Source: Pseudomonadota bacterium (lineage in GTDB: Bacteria; Pseudomonadota; Gammaproteobacteria; Burkholderiales; Burkholderiaceae_B). Taken from it: DNA of 64,000 nt. The first letter of the stretch is position 1. The number at the start of each line of letters is the position of its first letter. The DNA lies in NCBI GenBank assembly GCA_023389155.1, contig JAEWEV010000021.1:93617-157616 (forward strand), given 5' to 3'. Below are positions 25,857 to 34,267 of this stretch, in pieces. Under the pieces are notes generated by a model. That model was given only the letters and a program-made list of their open reading frames with translations, made no database searches and had not been told where the DNA came from. The position numbers and the translations under genes are program-made.

Positions 25857-26789
25857 TTAGTCTTTGCGGAACCAGTCTTGAGGCTTATTCTTTGAATGCG
25901 GTTCTGCAATATGCGGCTCGGTGCGCGTGGCAGCGCCTTCGCCCCCAGGACGAGGCGGATCCTCGGCGGTGCCTGCACCCGCTGAAGACGCCTGATGCTC
26001 GGTCGAAGCAGAGGTTACCGAATCTTCACCCGCCCTGCTCTCTCGGCGGCTGTCGTAAAGCTTCTGCGCACGACGCCAGCGAAAATACCAGACAACCCAT
26101 CCCGACAGTCCATATACAATAAACAGCAGAAAAAGCACGATGGGCGGATCGGACGAGACGAACGCAAACACGAGCACCAGTACCAGCATGATATTTTGCG
26201 GTGACAGTTTTTTCTCCAGGGCAAGCGATTTGCCACTGAAGAACGGTGCGTTGGAAATCATGCTGATCCCCGCATACACTGTGAGGATGAACGCCAGCCA
26301 GGCCAGTGATTCATAATCGGGAATGCGGTTGTCCACCGACAGCCAGACGAAACCGGCAACCAGGGCGGCCGCGGCAGGACTGGGCAGCCCCTGGAAAAAA
26401 CGACTGTCGACTACGCTGATATTGGTATTGAAACGCGCCAGGCGCAGTGCAGCGCCAGCGACATAGATAAAGGCAGCAATCCAGCCCCACCGACCCAGCG
26501 CCTGCAGCTGATATTCATACATGACCAGCGCCGGGGCAACGCCGAACGAAACCATATCCGACATGGAGTCATACTGCTCTCCGAATGCCGACTGGGTATT
26601 GGTAAGCCGCGCCACGCGGCCATCCATGGCATCAAGCACCATTGCCACGAAAATGGCAATGGCCGCCACTTCAAAACGCCCGTTCATGGCCTGTACAACA
26701 GCATAAAATCCGGCGAACAGATTGGCTGTCGTAAAGGCATTGGGCAGCAGATAAACGGCGCTGCGGGGTCGGGGCAAATTCTCGTTCAT
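25857..26789 (-). CDS. pssA: CDP-diacylglycerol-serine O-phosphatidyltransferase
   Basis: A 310-residue integral-membrane enzyme making phosphatidylserine from CDP-diacylglycerol and serine. The CDP-alcohol motif D-x2-D-G-x2-A-R-x8-G-x3-D-x3-D is complete: DAMDGRVARLTNTQSAFGEQYDSMSD. Several membrane helices follow, and the C-terminal 70 residues are a polar tail rich in Ser, Glu and Arg that exceeds the core family. It overlaps psd by four bases (ATGA), so the two steps to phosphatidylethanolamine are coupled. Confidence 0.95.
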   Translation of the reverse strand: MNENLPRPRSAVYLLPNAFTTANLFAGFYAVVQAMNGRFEVAAIAIFVAMVLDAMDGRVARLTNTQSAFGEQYDSMSDMVSFGVAPALVMYEYQLQALGRWGWIAAFIYVAGAALRLARFNTNISVVDSRFFQGLPSPAAAALVAGFVWLSVDNRIPDYESLAWLAFILTVYAGISMISNAPFFSGKSLALEKKLSPQNIMLVLVLVFAFVSSDPPIVLFLLFIVYGLSGWVVWYFRWRRAQKLYDSRRESRAGEDSVTSASTEHQASSAGAGTAEDPPRPGGEGAATRTEPHIAEPHSKNKPQDWFRKD

Positions 26790-27469
26790 ATGGTCTGAGC
26801 CTGATTGGCGGAAACAACACTGTCGGGCAGATCGGCAAGTGCAGTAGAGGTAGCGGATACCTTGTCACCGATAGCAACGCGTGGCCGCGACTCGGGCGGC
26901 AGATACACATCAACTCGGGAACCGAAGCGGATAAAACCATAACGCTCCCCCGCGCGTCGCGAATCACCCGCCTTAACGTAACAGAGAATGCGGCGGGCCA
27001 CCAGACCGGCAACCTGCACCACTGTCACGTGCTCACCGGAATCCAGACTGATATGCACGGCATTCCTTTCATTCTCTACAGATGCTTTATCCAGTGCGGC
27101 GTTGACAAACGAGCCTGGGAAATACTGTACCTGCGTGACGCGGCCCGACACCGGGAAGCGATTCGAATGCACATTGAAGACGTTCATGAAGACACTGATT
27201 TTCAGGGACTCTTGCTGAGTATAGGGATCGATGGTTTTGTCTACCGATACGATCCGCCCGTCAGCGGGCGCGAGCACAACCCGATCACCATCGGGCGCCT
27301 GGCGTTGAGGATCCCGAAAAAACTGAATCACGAAAACTGCCAGCAGCCAGAAGATCAGTCCCACACCCGTGGACCACCAGGTTACCAGCAACGCAAGAAT
27401 GACGGATCCGGCGATGAATGGCCAGCCCTCTCGAGCCAGGACAGGATGCGGATAAGATGGTTTGTACAT
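26786..27469 (-). CDS. psd: Phosphatidylserine decarboxylase proenzyme
   Basis: A 227-residue short-form decarboxylase turning phosphatidylserine into phosphatidylethanolamine. A pair of N-terminal membrane helices is followed by FMNVFNVHSNRFPVSG. The self-cleavage site is FGS at 182-184, cutting before Ser184 to form the pyruvoyl group, as in the archaeal-type/short family. It is first in the psd-pssA operon. Confidence 0.95.
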   Translation of the reverse strand: MYKPSYPHPVLAREGWPFIAGSVILALLVTWWSTGVGLIFWLLAVFVIQFFRDPQRQAPDGDRVVLAPADGRIVSVDKTIDPYTQQESLKISVFMNVFNVHSNRFPVSGRVTQVQYFPGSFVNAALDKASVENERNAVHISLDSGEHVTVVQVAGLVARRILCYVKAGDSRRAGERYGFIRFGSRVDVYLPPESRPRVAIGDKVSATSTALADLPDSVVSANQAQTI

Positions 27470-27980
27470 GTAATTGGGAACCGACGATTGAAAACACTAT
27501 TTTAGTCGCAAACACCGGCAGCCGAGAATGGGGGCCGTGTAATCGCACAATTTTTGTACGGCTGCGCGCGGCACGGTGCAGCATGGATGGTCAGAACGGC
27601 GTCTCTGCATTGTCCCCTTACAACCTGTCGTCAAGGACCCAGCTTGAGTCGACCCGAATCTGCCTGCGGGCGCAAGAATTGAACCTGAGACGGGCCAAAT
27701 GCATTTTCGCCGGCTTGCCCTTAAGCGGTTCCGAATCTGTCAGCTTGCCGGAAACGCTCTTTTTCGTGCATGCCCCAAACCTTCATGGTGCAAACGCAAA
27801 CCACCGCAGCGCAATATGTTTCCGAGTGTATCTTTTGTTTTAAATCTCGTTAAAATCCATTAAAAATACAACTGCGTTTTATCAAATTAGCGTTAATTTA
27901 TTTAAAAGTTAGGGTTAAACCTGAAACCGGAGCATGAGCATTTCGTTCATACTAGCAACACCGTTATAAAGGAGTTTTCC
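27470..27980. other. Gap between psd and gltI
   Basis: I see no convincing gene in 511 bases. A 141-codon frame (27418-27843) lacks family features and a ribosome site. The part from 27830 to 27960 is AT-rich with several TTAAAA/GTTAA steps and carries the gltI promoter; AAAGGAG lies just before the gltI ATG. Confidence 0.55.
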
Positions 27981-28871
27981 ATGAAGTTATCAAGTCTCGT
28001 GCTAGCAGCACTCATTTCTTCAATAGGTTTGTCTGCCCACGCCGAAGGTCGTCTGGACAAGATCAAAAGTACAAAAACAATTTCCCTGGGTTATCGTGAC
28101 TCCTCCATTCCTTTTTCATATCTGGACGGGGGAAAACCAATAGGTTATTCCAAAGAAATCTGCGACGGTATTGTTAAGGCCCTGGAAAAACAACTGGGCA
28201 CCGAGCTGACAGTAAAACAGGTTCCGGTGACCTCTGCCAGCCGTATTCCACTTATCATGAACGGCACTGTTGACCTGGCTTGCGGTTCCGCCACCAACAA
28301 TGCAGAACGCCAGAAGCAGGTTAGCTTCGCCCCAACCACATTTGTCACTGCGACCCGCTTTGTCTCAGCCAAAGCTGACAATATCAAGGACGTAGCCGGC
28401 TTCAAAGGCCAGACCGTAACGTCTACCGCGGGCACCAGCAATATCAAATGGCTGGCTGCAACCAATGCAAAAGAAAACCTGGGCATGAATATCATCCCGT
28501 CCAAAGACCATGCCGGCGCATTCCTGACTGTTCAGGCAGGTCGTGCAAAAGCATTCTTCATGGATGACGTGCTGCTTGCCAGTCTGGTTGCCAACTCTGA
28601 AGACCCCGACAAATGGGTCATCAGTGAAGAGCCTCTGACCATCGAGCCATACGCTGTTATTGAACCCAAGGACGACCCTGAGTTCAAGAAAGCCGTGGAT
28701 GATGCTGTAATCGAAATGATGAAAAATGGTGAGCTGGAGAAACTGTACACCAAATGGTTTGAAAGCCCTATTCCTCCAAAAAATATCAATATGAATCTGC
28801 CGATGTCTGAGCCACTGAAAAAAGTGATCCAATCGCCAACAGACTCCCCAGATCCGGCAACTTACCAATAA
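27981..28871 (+). CDS. gltI: Glutamate/aspartate ABC transporter binding protein (system 1)
   Basis: A 296-residue periplasmic binding protein with signal peptide (1-22, ending SAHAE). It has GltI features: GYRDSSIPFSYLDGGKPIGYS, GTVDLACGSATNNAERQKQV, and ESPIPPKNINMNLPMSE near the end. It captures acidic amino acids for the GltJKL importer that follows. AAAGGAG precedes the start. A strong terminator right after the stop would make this protein in excess over the membrane parts. Confidence 0.93.
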   Translation: MKLSSLVLAALISSIGLSAHAEGRLDKIKSTKTISLGYRDSSIPFSYLDGGKPIGYSKEICDGIVKALEKQLGTELTVKQVPVTSASRIPLIMNGTVDLACGSATNNAERQKQVSFAPTTFVTATRFVSAKADNIKDVAGFKGQTVTSTAGTSNIKWLAATNAKENLGMNIIPSKDHAGAFLTVQAGRAKAFFMDDVLLASLVANSEDPDKWVISEEPLTIEPYAVIEPKDDPEFKKAVDDAVIEMMKNGELEKLYTKWFESPIPPKNINMNLPMSEPLKKVIQSPTDSPDPATYQ

Positions 28872-28886
28872 GCCGGCATCTGTCCG

Positions 28887-28928
28887 ACGGCACAAAACAC
28901 AGCGGTAGCGGGTTTTGTGCCGTTTTTT
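28887..28928 (+). terminator. Intra-operon terminator between gltI and gltJ
   Basis: A 12-bp stem (28887-28898 with 28912-28923) followed by six T residues lies 16 bases past the gltI stop and 27 before gltJ. Partial termination would raise the ratio of binding protein to membrane subunits. Confidence 0.85.
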
Positions 28929-28954
28929 GTTTTCTATAACTTGCGTTTCAAATT

Positions 28955-29719
28955 ATGTCTATCTCCACATTTTTTTGTGATCCGGCGAATATCGACAACG
29001 CGGCCCTTTTCTGCCAGCTATCTCCTAGCGGAAACACCTATCTTGACGCATTTTCCACAGCTGTCGTGTGGACTCTTGAACTGTCATTGATCGCATGGAT
29101 TCTGGCTTTTGTCGTGGGTGTCGCTGTGGGTATCGGACTCACCAGTCAGAACCGATTGGTGTCCCGATTCTGCTCGGGCTACGTTGAACTGTTCAGGAAC
29201 ATTCCTCTGCTGGTGCAACTGTTCCTGTGGTATTACGTGGTTCCGCAGGTATTGCCCGCGAGCCTGGGAAAAGCCATCATCGGCATGCCTTATCCGTCGT
29301 CGGTGTTCTGGCCGGCGGTATTGTGTCTGGGGTTGTTCACCTCTTCAAGGATCGCCATTCAGTTGTCATCGGGCATTCGTTCGTTGCCGCGCGGGCAGTC
29401 TATGGCAGCCACAGCCTTGGGTCTGACACGCTTTCAGATGTACAAGTATGTACTGCTGCCTATGGCCATGCGTATCATTACGCCGCCCCTGACTTCTGAA
29501 ATGCTCAACCTGCTGAAGAACTCATCGGTGGCCTACACCATCGGTTTGCTCGAGATCACTGGCGCCGCGGCATCCATGCAGGAATCCACCTTCCAGACAT
29601 TCCCTTCATACCTGGCGGCCACCGCCCTGTATGTCATCATCAACTTATTGATTCTGGTAATTATGTCGGCCGTTGAACGTTTCTTCAGTGTTCCTGGCTT
29701 TATTTCAGGAAAAGGGTAG
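28955..29719 (+). CDS. gltJ: Glutamate/aspartate ABC transporter permease GltJ (system 1)
   Basis: A 254-residue inner-membrane permease of the HisMQ family. It has several membrane helices and the coupling-helix motif GIRSLPRGQSMAATALGLTRFQMYKYVLLPMAMR, typical of polar amino acid importers. The TLELSLIAW and FRNIPLLVQLF segments match GltJ. It pairs with GltK to form the channel. Confidence 0.93.
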   Translation: MSISTFFCDPANIDNAALFCQLSPSGNTYLDAFSTAVVWTLELSLIAWILAFVVGVAVGIGLTSQNRLVSRFCSGYVELFRNIPLLVQLFLWYYVVPQVLPASLGKAIIGMPYPSSVFWPAVLCLGLFTSSRIAIQLSSGIRSLPRGQSMAATALGLTRFQMYKYVLLPMAMRIITPPLTSEMLNLLKNSSVAYTIGLLEITGAAASMQESTFQTFPSYLAATALYVIINLLILVIMSAVERFFSVPGFISGKG

Positions 29720-29728
29720 GAGCACACG

Positions 29729-30496
29729 ATGAATTTTCAAGATCTACTTATCTCCGCTTCGTCGGTCAGTATTGCCGCCTTCGACTGGCATGTGCTGCAG
29801 CAGGCCGCCCCTGCTCTGCTCAAGGAAGGCCTGGTCTTTACGCTTAAGCTGACCCTGTACTCCACTGTCCTGGCCGTGATCTGGGGCACCGTGCTGGCGA
29901 TGATGCGTCTGTCGTCCATCAAGATTTTCCGGATTTTTGCTGGTTCCTATGTGAACGTCATGCGTTCGCTGCCACTGATCCTGATTCTTTTCTGGTTTTT
30001 CTTCCTGGTTCCCTATATCCTGGGCTGGATCGACTTCATGTGGGCTACATATGTAGACGGCAATCAGTCAGCCAGACTGGTATCACGTCCGCTGAATGGA
30101 TTTACCTGCGCACTGATCACGTTTACGCTGTTTGAGGCAGCCTATTTCTGCGAAATTATGCGTGCCGGTATCCAGTCTATCCCGCGCGGCCAGGTTGGCG
30201 CCGGCTATGCACTGGGTCTGCGTTATTTCCAGGTCATGCGTCTGATCGTGCTGCCACAGGCTTTCCGCAACATGCTGCCGGTGATTTTTACGCAAATGAT
30301 TGTACTGTTCCAGGATACGTCACTGGTGACCGTGCTGTCACTGAATGACCTGCTGGGTATGGCGCGCATTAACGCTGACATCACTGGTCGCCCCGTAGAG
30401 CTGTATATATTTGCAGCCGCTATCTATTTTGTCATTTCTTTAGTTTGCTCTCGTCTGGTCAAAGTGGTCGATCGGCGTTTGACGATTATTCGATAA
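29729..30496 (+). CDS. gltK: Glutamate/aspartate ABC transporter permease GltK (system 1)
   Basis: A 255-residue HisMQ-type permease. The coupling motif is AGIQSIPRGQVGAGYALGLRYFQVMRLIVLPQAFR, and YVNVMRSLPLILILFWFFF marks the GltK type. AGGAG precedes the ATG and gltJ ends nine bases before, consistent with one transcript. Confidence 0.93.
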   Translation: MNFQDLLISASSVSIAAFDWHVLQQAAPALLKEGLVFTLKLTLYSTVLAVIWGTVLAMMRLSSIKIFRIFAGSYVNVMRSLPLILILFWFFFLVPYILGWIDFMWATYVDGNQSARLVSRPLNGFTCALITFTLFEAAYFCEIMRAGIQSIPRGQVGAGYALGLRYFQVMRLIVLPQAFRNMLPVIFTQMIVLFQDTSLVTVLSLNDLLGMARINADITGRPVELYIFAAAIYFVISLVCSRLVKVVDRRLTIIR

Positions 30497-30507
30497 GGTA
30501 TTTCTCC

Positions 30508-31248
30508 ATGGCTATGATTGAATTTAAAAACGTTAGTAAATGGTATGGAAAATTCCAGGTTCTGACCGATTGCACAACCGAAATCAACAAAGGTGAAGTT
30601 GTGGTGGTTTGCGGGCCCTCGGGCTCAGGCAAATCCACGCTGATCAAAACGGCCAACGGCCTGGAGCCCTTTCAGAAGGGTGAGATTTTCTTCAATGGCG
30701 TATCGGTAGGCAGTCCAAAAACGGATCTGCCAAAACTGCGCTCCAAAATCGGCATGGTGTTCCAGCATTTCGAGCTGTTTCCGCACCTGTCCGTCATGGA
30801 AAATCTGGCTCTGGCCCAGATCAAAGTACTTGACCGCTCCAAAGACGAAGCCATGGAACGTGGCCGCAAGCTGCTGGAACGTGTTGGTCTGATCGAGCAC
30901 AAGGACAAATTCCCCGGCCAGCTTTCCGGCGGCCAGCAACAACGTGTCGCCATCGCTCGTGCGCTGGCCATGGATCCCATGGCCATGCTGTTCGATGAGC
31001 CCACTTCCGCGCTGGATCCGGAAATGGTCAATGAGGTACTGGACGTCATGGTCGACCTGGCCAAGGAAGGCATGACCATGATGGTGGTCACGCACGAAAT
31101 GGGCTTTGCACGCAAAGTGGCAGATCGTGTGATTTTCATGGACGCCGGCCAGATTGTTGAGGACTGCGTCAAGGAAGAGTTTTTTGGCAATCAGGAAGCA
31201 CGTTCCGACCGCGCCAAACACTTCCTTTCGAAAATCCTGGGACATTGA
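30508..31248 (+). CDS. gltL: Glutamate/aspartate ABC transporter ATPase GltL (system 1)
   Basis: A 246-residue ATPase with Walker A GPSGSGKSTLIK, Q-loop MVFQHFELFPHL, signature LSGGQQQR, Walker B AMLFDEPTSALD and H-loop VVTHEMGFA. I chose ATG 30508, with AAGGT upstream; a second ATG at 30514 is possible, and the frame open upstream to 30445 lies inside gltK. It ends the gltIJKL operon at the terminator 31268-31300. Confidence 0.95.
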   Translation: MAMIEFKNVSKWYGKFQVLTDCTTEINKGEVVVVCGPSGSGKSTLIKTANGLEPFQKGEIFFNGVSVGSPKTDLPKLRSKIGMVFQHFELFPHLSVMENLALAQIKVLDRSKDEAMERGRKLLERVGLIEHKDKFPGQLSGGQQQRVAIARALAMDPMAMLFDEPTSALDPEMVNEVLDVMVDLAKEGMTMMVVTHEMGFARKVADRVIFMDAGQIVEDCVKEEFFGNQEARSDRAKHFLSKILGH

Positions 31249-31267
31249 TCTTTCGGATCGCAGGAAC

Positions 31268-31300
31268 AAAGCCGGCCTTTATTCGGGCCGGCTTTTTTTT
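31268..31300 (+). terminator. gltIJKL terminator (system 1)
   Basis: A 10-bp GC-rich stem (31268-31277 with 31286-31295) followed by a run of T ends the operon 20 bases past gltL. Confidence 0.93.
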
Positions 31301-31511
31301 GCAAAAAAACTGAGCCGTCAGACGTTCTTGTTTCATGCGCAAAAGTTCGCGTTGAACCGCCAAATATTCAACAATCGGCTCGTATATTTCACATCCTCCC
31401 GCCTTGCCCTCTTGCAGGTTTACTGCCGGCAGTTCAGCGAACGATAACCGGAGCCTGTGTGCTGCGAGAATATATCACCGAACAGAATCGCCAGTAGATT
31501 GTGTGTCATAC

Positions 31512-31552
31512 AAAAAAATGTCGCCGAAACCTGATGATAGGTTTCGGCGACA
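31512..31552 (-). terminator. Terminator of the pim-pca operon
   Basis: A perfect 14-bp stem (31519-31532 with 31539-31552) is followed on the minus strand by a run of seven T. It ends the long minus-strand run starting at pimF. Confidence 0.92.
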
Positions 31553-31599
31553 GACTTTGCTGGTCGCATCCCCTCGGAGAATGCGCTACTGCAGCGGGA

Positions 31600-32802
31600 T
31601 CAAACCCTTTCGATAATGACTGCTGCGCCCTGGCCGACGCCAATACACATGGTGCACAAGGCGTAACGACCACCCGTGCGCTGCAGCTGGTACATGGCTG
31701 TCGTTACCAGGCGGGCGCCGGATGCCCCCAGGGGATGCCCAAGCGCGATCGCCCCGCCATTGGGATTGACGTGAGGTGCATCGTCGGGCAAACCCAGGTC
31801 ACGCGTCACAGCAAGCGCCTGGGCGGCAAACGCCTCGTTCAACTCAACGATATCCATCTGTTCAATAGTCAGGCCGGTTTTTTCCAGTACCTTGCGCACG
31901 GCAGGGATCGGGCCCACGCCCATGACGCGGGGCGCGACGCCGGCCACTGCCATCCCTACGACACGCGCTTTTGGCTTGAGGCCGTATTTCTTGACAGCTT
32001 CGTCAGAGGCCAGCAACAACGCGCATGACCCATCGTTGACGCCGGAAGCATTGCCTGCAGTAACGCTGCCATCAGGACGTACGACGCCCTTCAGTCTGGC
32101 CAGTGCTTCGGGTGTGGTTGCACGCGGATGCTCATCGGTGTCAACGACAACAGGATCACCCTTGCGCTGCGGCACCGTGACAGGAATGATTTCCTCCCTG
32201 AGTATGCCATCTGCAATGGATTTTGCCGCACGCTGTTGACTGCGCAAAGCGAAGGCATCCTGGTCGGCGCGCGAAATCTTATAGTCATCCGCCACGTTTT
32301 CCGCTGTTTCCGGCATGGAGTCCACACCAAAAGCCGCCTTCATTTTCGGATTGACGAAACGCCAGCCAATCGTGGTATCTTCGATTTTTGCAGCTCGTGA
32401 ATAGGCCGATTCGGCCTTGCCCATGACAAACGGCGCACGTGACATGCTTTCCACGCCACCGGCTATCATCAGATCGACTTCGCCAGACTTGATGGCGCGG
32501 GCTGCTGTACCCACCGCATCCAGGCTGGATGCGCACAGACGATTCAATGTCGCACCGGGCACCTGCACATCAATCCCAGCCAGCAGCAACGCCATACGGG
32601 CGACATTACGATTGTCCTCACCGGCCTGATTGGCGCAGCCATAAATCACGTCATCCAGTTTGCTCCAGTCTACTTCAGGATTGCGCTCCATCAGTGCCTT
32701 GATCGGCAGCGCCGCCAGATCATCAGTGCGAACGGTGGACAGGCCACCGCCATATCGGCCGATGGGTGTGCGGACAGCATCGCAAATATAAGCGTTATTC
32801 AT
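31600..32802 (-). CDS. pcaF: 3-oxoadipyl-CoA thiolase
   Basis: A 400-residue thiolase cleaving 3-oxoadipyl-CoA with CoA into succinyl-CoA and acetyl-CoA. Motifs: NRLCASSLDAVGTAARA with the nucleophilic Cys near 90, NPNGGAIALGHPLGASGAR, and the C-terminal CTMCIGVGQGAA. The GEDNRNVARMA stretch and VDWSKLDDVIYGCANQ fit PcaF. It follows pcaI-pcaJ and ends the operon. In a dicarboxylate setting it may equally be a DcaF-type enzyme for the last cleavage of adipate breakdown. Confidence 0.93.
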   Translation of the reverse strand: MNNAYICDAVRTPIGRYGGGLSTVRTDDLAALPIKALMERNPEVDWSKLDDVIYGCANQAGEDNRNVARMALLLAGIDVQVPGATLNRLCASSLDAVGTAARAIKSGEVDLMIAGGVESMSRAPFVMGKAESAYSRAAKIEDTTIGWRFVNPKMKAAFGVDSMPETAENVADDYKISRADQDAFALRSQQRAAKSIADGILREEIIPVTVPQRKGDPVVVDTDEHPRATTPEALARLKGVVRPDGSVTAGNASGVNDGSCALLLASDEAVKKYGLKPKARVVGMAVAGVAPRVMGVGPIPAVRKVLEKTGLTIEQMDIVELNEAFAAQALAVTRDLGLPDDAPHVNPNGGAIALGHPLGASGARLVTTAMYQLQRTGGRYALCTMCIGVGQGAAVIIERV

Positions 32803-32848
32803 ACAATTCCTCTGTTATTTGATTCTGATTTCAAGTGTGATGGACAGA

Positions 32849-33487
32849 TCAATTGAAGATGAGTTTCGCCCCCGTCAGCGACTGCAATTCTTCATCTGTA
32901 ATATCAACAAGTTTTTCCACGACCGTCATGCCCGCGCCCGTTACTTCCAGGACCGCAATGTCGGTGTAGACACGGCTGACCACGCCCAGGCCTGTAACCG
33001 GCAACGTGCATTTCTCAAGAATCTTGGGCGAACCATCTTTGGCATTGTGCTCCATGAGGATAAATACCTTGCGCGCACCAACCGCCAGGTCCATGGCACC
33101 ACCCACTGCCGGAGGTTCACCTGGACGCCCCAGTGACCAGTTAGCCAGATCCCCGTCTGCAGATACCTGCATGCCACCCATGATGCATAAATCAAGGTGA
33201 CCACCACGCATGATGGCAAAGGAATCGACGTGATGGAAAAAGGCGCCGCCGGTAAGCAGCGTGACGGGTTTTTTGCCCGCGTTGATCAGCTCGTTGTCAA
33301 CGTCATCCCCTGTTGCCCCGGGTCCCATGCCCAGAATACCGTTCTCGCTGTGCAGCAGAATTTCGTCTTCTGCTTTCAGATAATTGGCCACAAGTTCCGG
33401 CATGCCGATACCGATATTGACATAGCTGCCTGGAGCGATATCCCTGGCCAGACGCTCCGCCATTTGATTTCTGTTCAATTTATTCAT
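32849..33487 (-). CDS. pcaJ: 3-oxoadipate CoA-transferase subunit B
   Basis: A 212-residue beta subunit of a class I CoA-transferase, carrying the catalytic Glu in LLHSENGILGMG. It transfers CoA from succinyl-CoA to 3-oxoadipate (or to adipate in DcaIJ-like enzymes). YVNIGIGMPELVANY and HVDSFAIMRGGHLDL are typical. It starts 12 bases after pcaI and precedes pcaF. Confidence 0.93.
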   Translation of the reverse strand: MNKLNRNQMAERLARDIAPGSYVNIGIGMPELVANYLKAEDEILLHSENGILGMGPGATGDDVDNELINAGKKPVTLLTGGAFFHHVDSFAIMRGGHLDLCIMGGMQVSADGDLANWSLGRPGEPPAVGGAMDLAVGARKVFILMEHNAKDGSPKILEKCTLPVTGLGVVSRVYTDIAVLEVTGAGMTVVEKLVDITDEELQSLTGAKLIFN

Positions 33488-33499
33488 GATATGACCTGC

Positions 33500-34180
33500 T
33501 TAACTGGAAACGGCGGGATTGGCGACTTCGACAATCCGGTTCACAAAAATTCCGGGCGTGATAATCGTTTCCGGATCAAGTTCACCCAGCTCGACTGTCT
33601 GCTTGACCTGCACAATGGTTGTTTTTGCTGCCATGCACATGACCGGCCCGAAGTTGCGGGCAGCCTTGCGGTAAATCAGATTACCCCAGCGGTCACCCTT
33701 TTCTGCCAGCACCAGCGCAAAATCCCCATGTATGGGTTTTTCGAAAACGTAATCCACGCCATCGATATTGCGTGTTTCCTTGCCTTTGGCAAGATCGGTA
33801 CCATAGCTGGTACGTGTGTAGAATCCGCCAATCCCTGCGCCTGCAGCATGCAGGCGTTCTGCGATTGTTCCCTGGGGGACGCATTCCAGTTCAATCTTGC
33901 CAGCCTTATACATCTCATTGAACACATATGAATGGGACGCCTTGGGAAACGAGCAGATCATCTTGCGCACGCGCCCTGCCTTGATCAGTGCAGCCAGACC
34001 GGTGTCGTGATTGCCTGCGTTGTTATTGACTACCGTCAGCTCTTTTGCACCCTGATCGATCAGGGCGTGAATCAGTTCTGTAGGGTGGCCGGCTCCGCCA
34101 AACCCACCGATAAGCACGGTGGCGCCATCAAAAACATCGGCGACTGCGACGTGAATATCGTCCATAAATTTATTAATCAT
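33500..34180 (-). CDS. pcaI: 3-oxoadipate CoA-transferase subunit A
   Basis: A 226-residue alpha subunit with the CoA-binding loop IGGFGGAGHPTELI and KGRVRK-like region GRVRKMICSFP. It forms the active transferase with the next gene. It starts 87 bases after the CoA ligase gene, so read-through from the pim genes is likely, connecting dicarboxylate shortening to the beta-ketoadipate end steps. Confidence 0.93.
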   Translation of the reverse strand: MINKFMDDIHVAVADVFDGATVLIGGFGGAGHPTELIHALIDQGAKELTVVNNNAGNHDTGLAALIKAGRVRKMICSFPKASHSYVFNEMYKAGKIELECVPQGTIAERLHAAGAGIGGFYTRTSYGTDLAKGKETRNIDGVDYVFEKPIHGDFALVLAEKGDRWGNLIYRKAARNFGPVMCMAAKTTIVQVKQTVELGELDPETIITPGIFVNRIVEVANPAVSS

Positions 34181-34267
34181 CTCTATTACCTGTTGTTTCC
34201 TTTGTCTGAATCTGTTTTTCTGCCATTGCTCAAGCCATCCATTATTTCACATTTCATACGTGGCAGA

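Noticed and set aside
27418..27843. 141-codon open frame upstream of gltI
   Set aside because: It overlaps the start of psd on the other strand, has no ribosome site, no family motif and an odd composition; it is probably chance.
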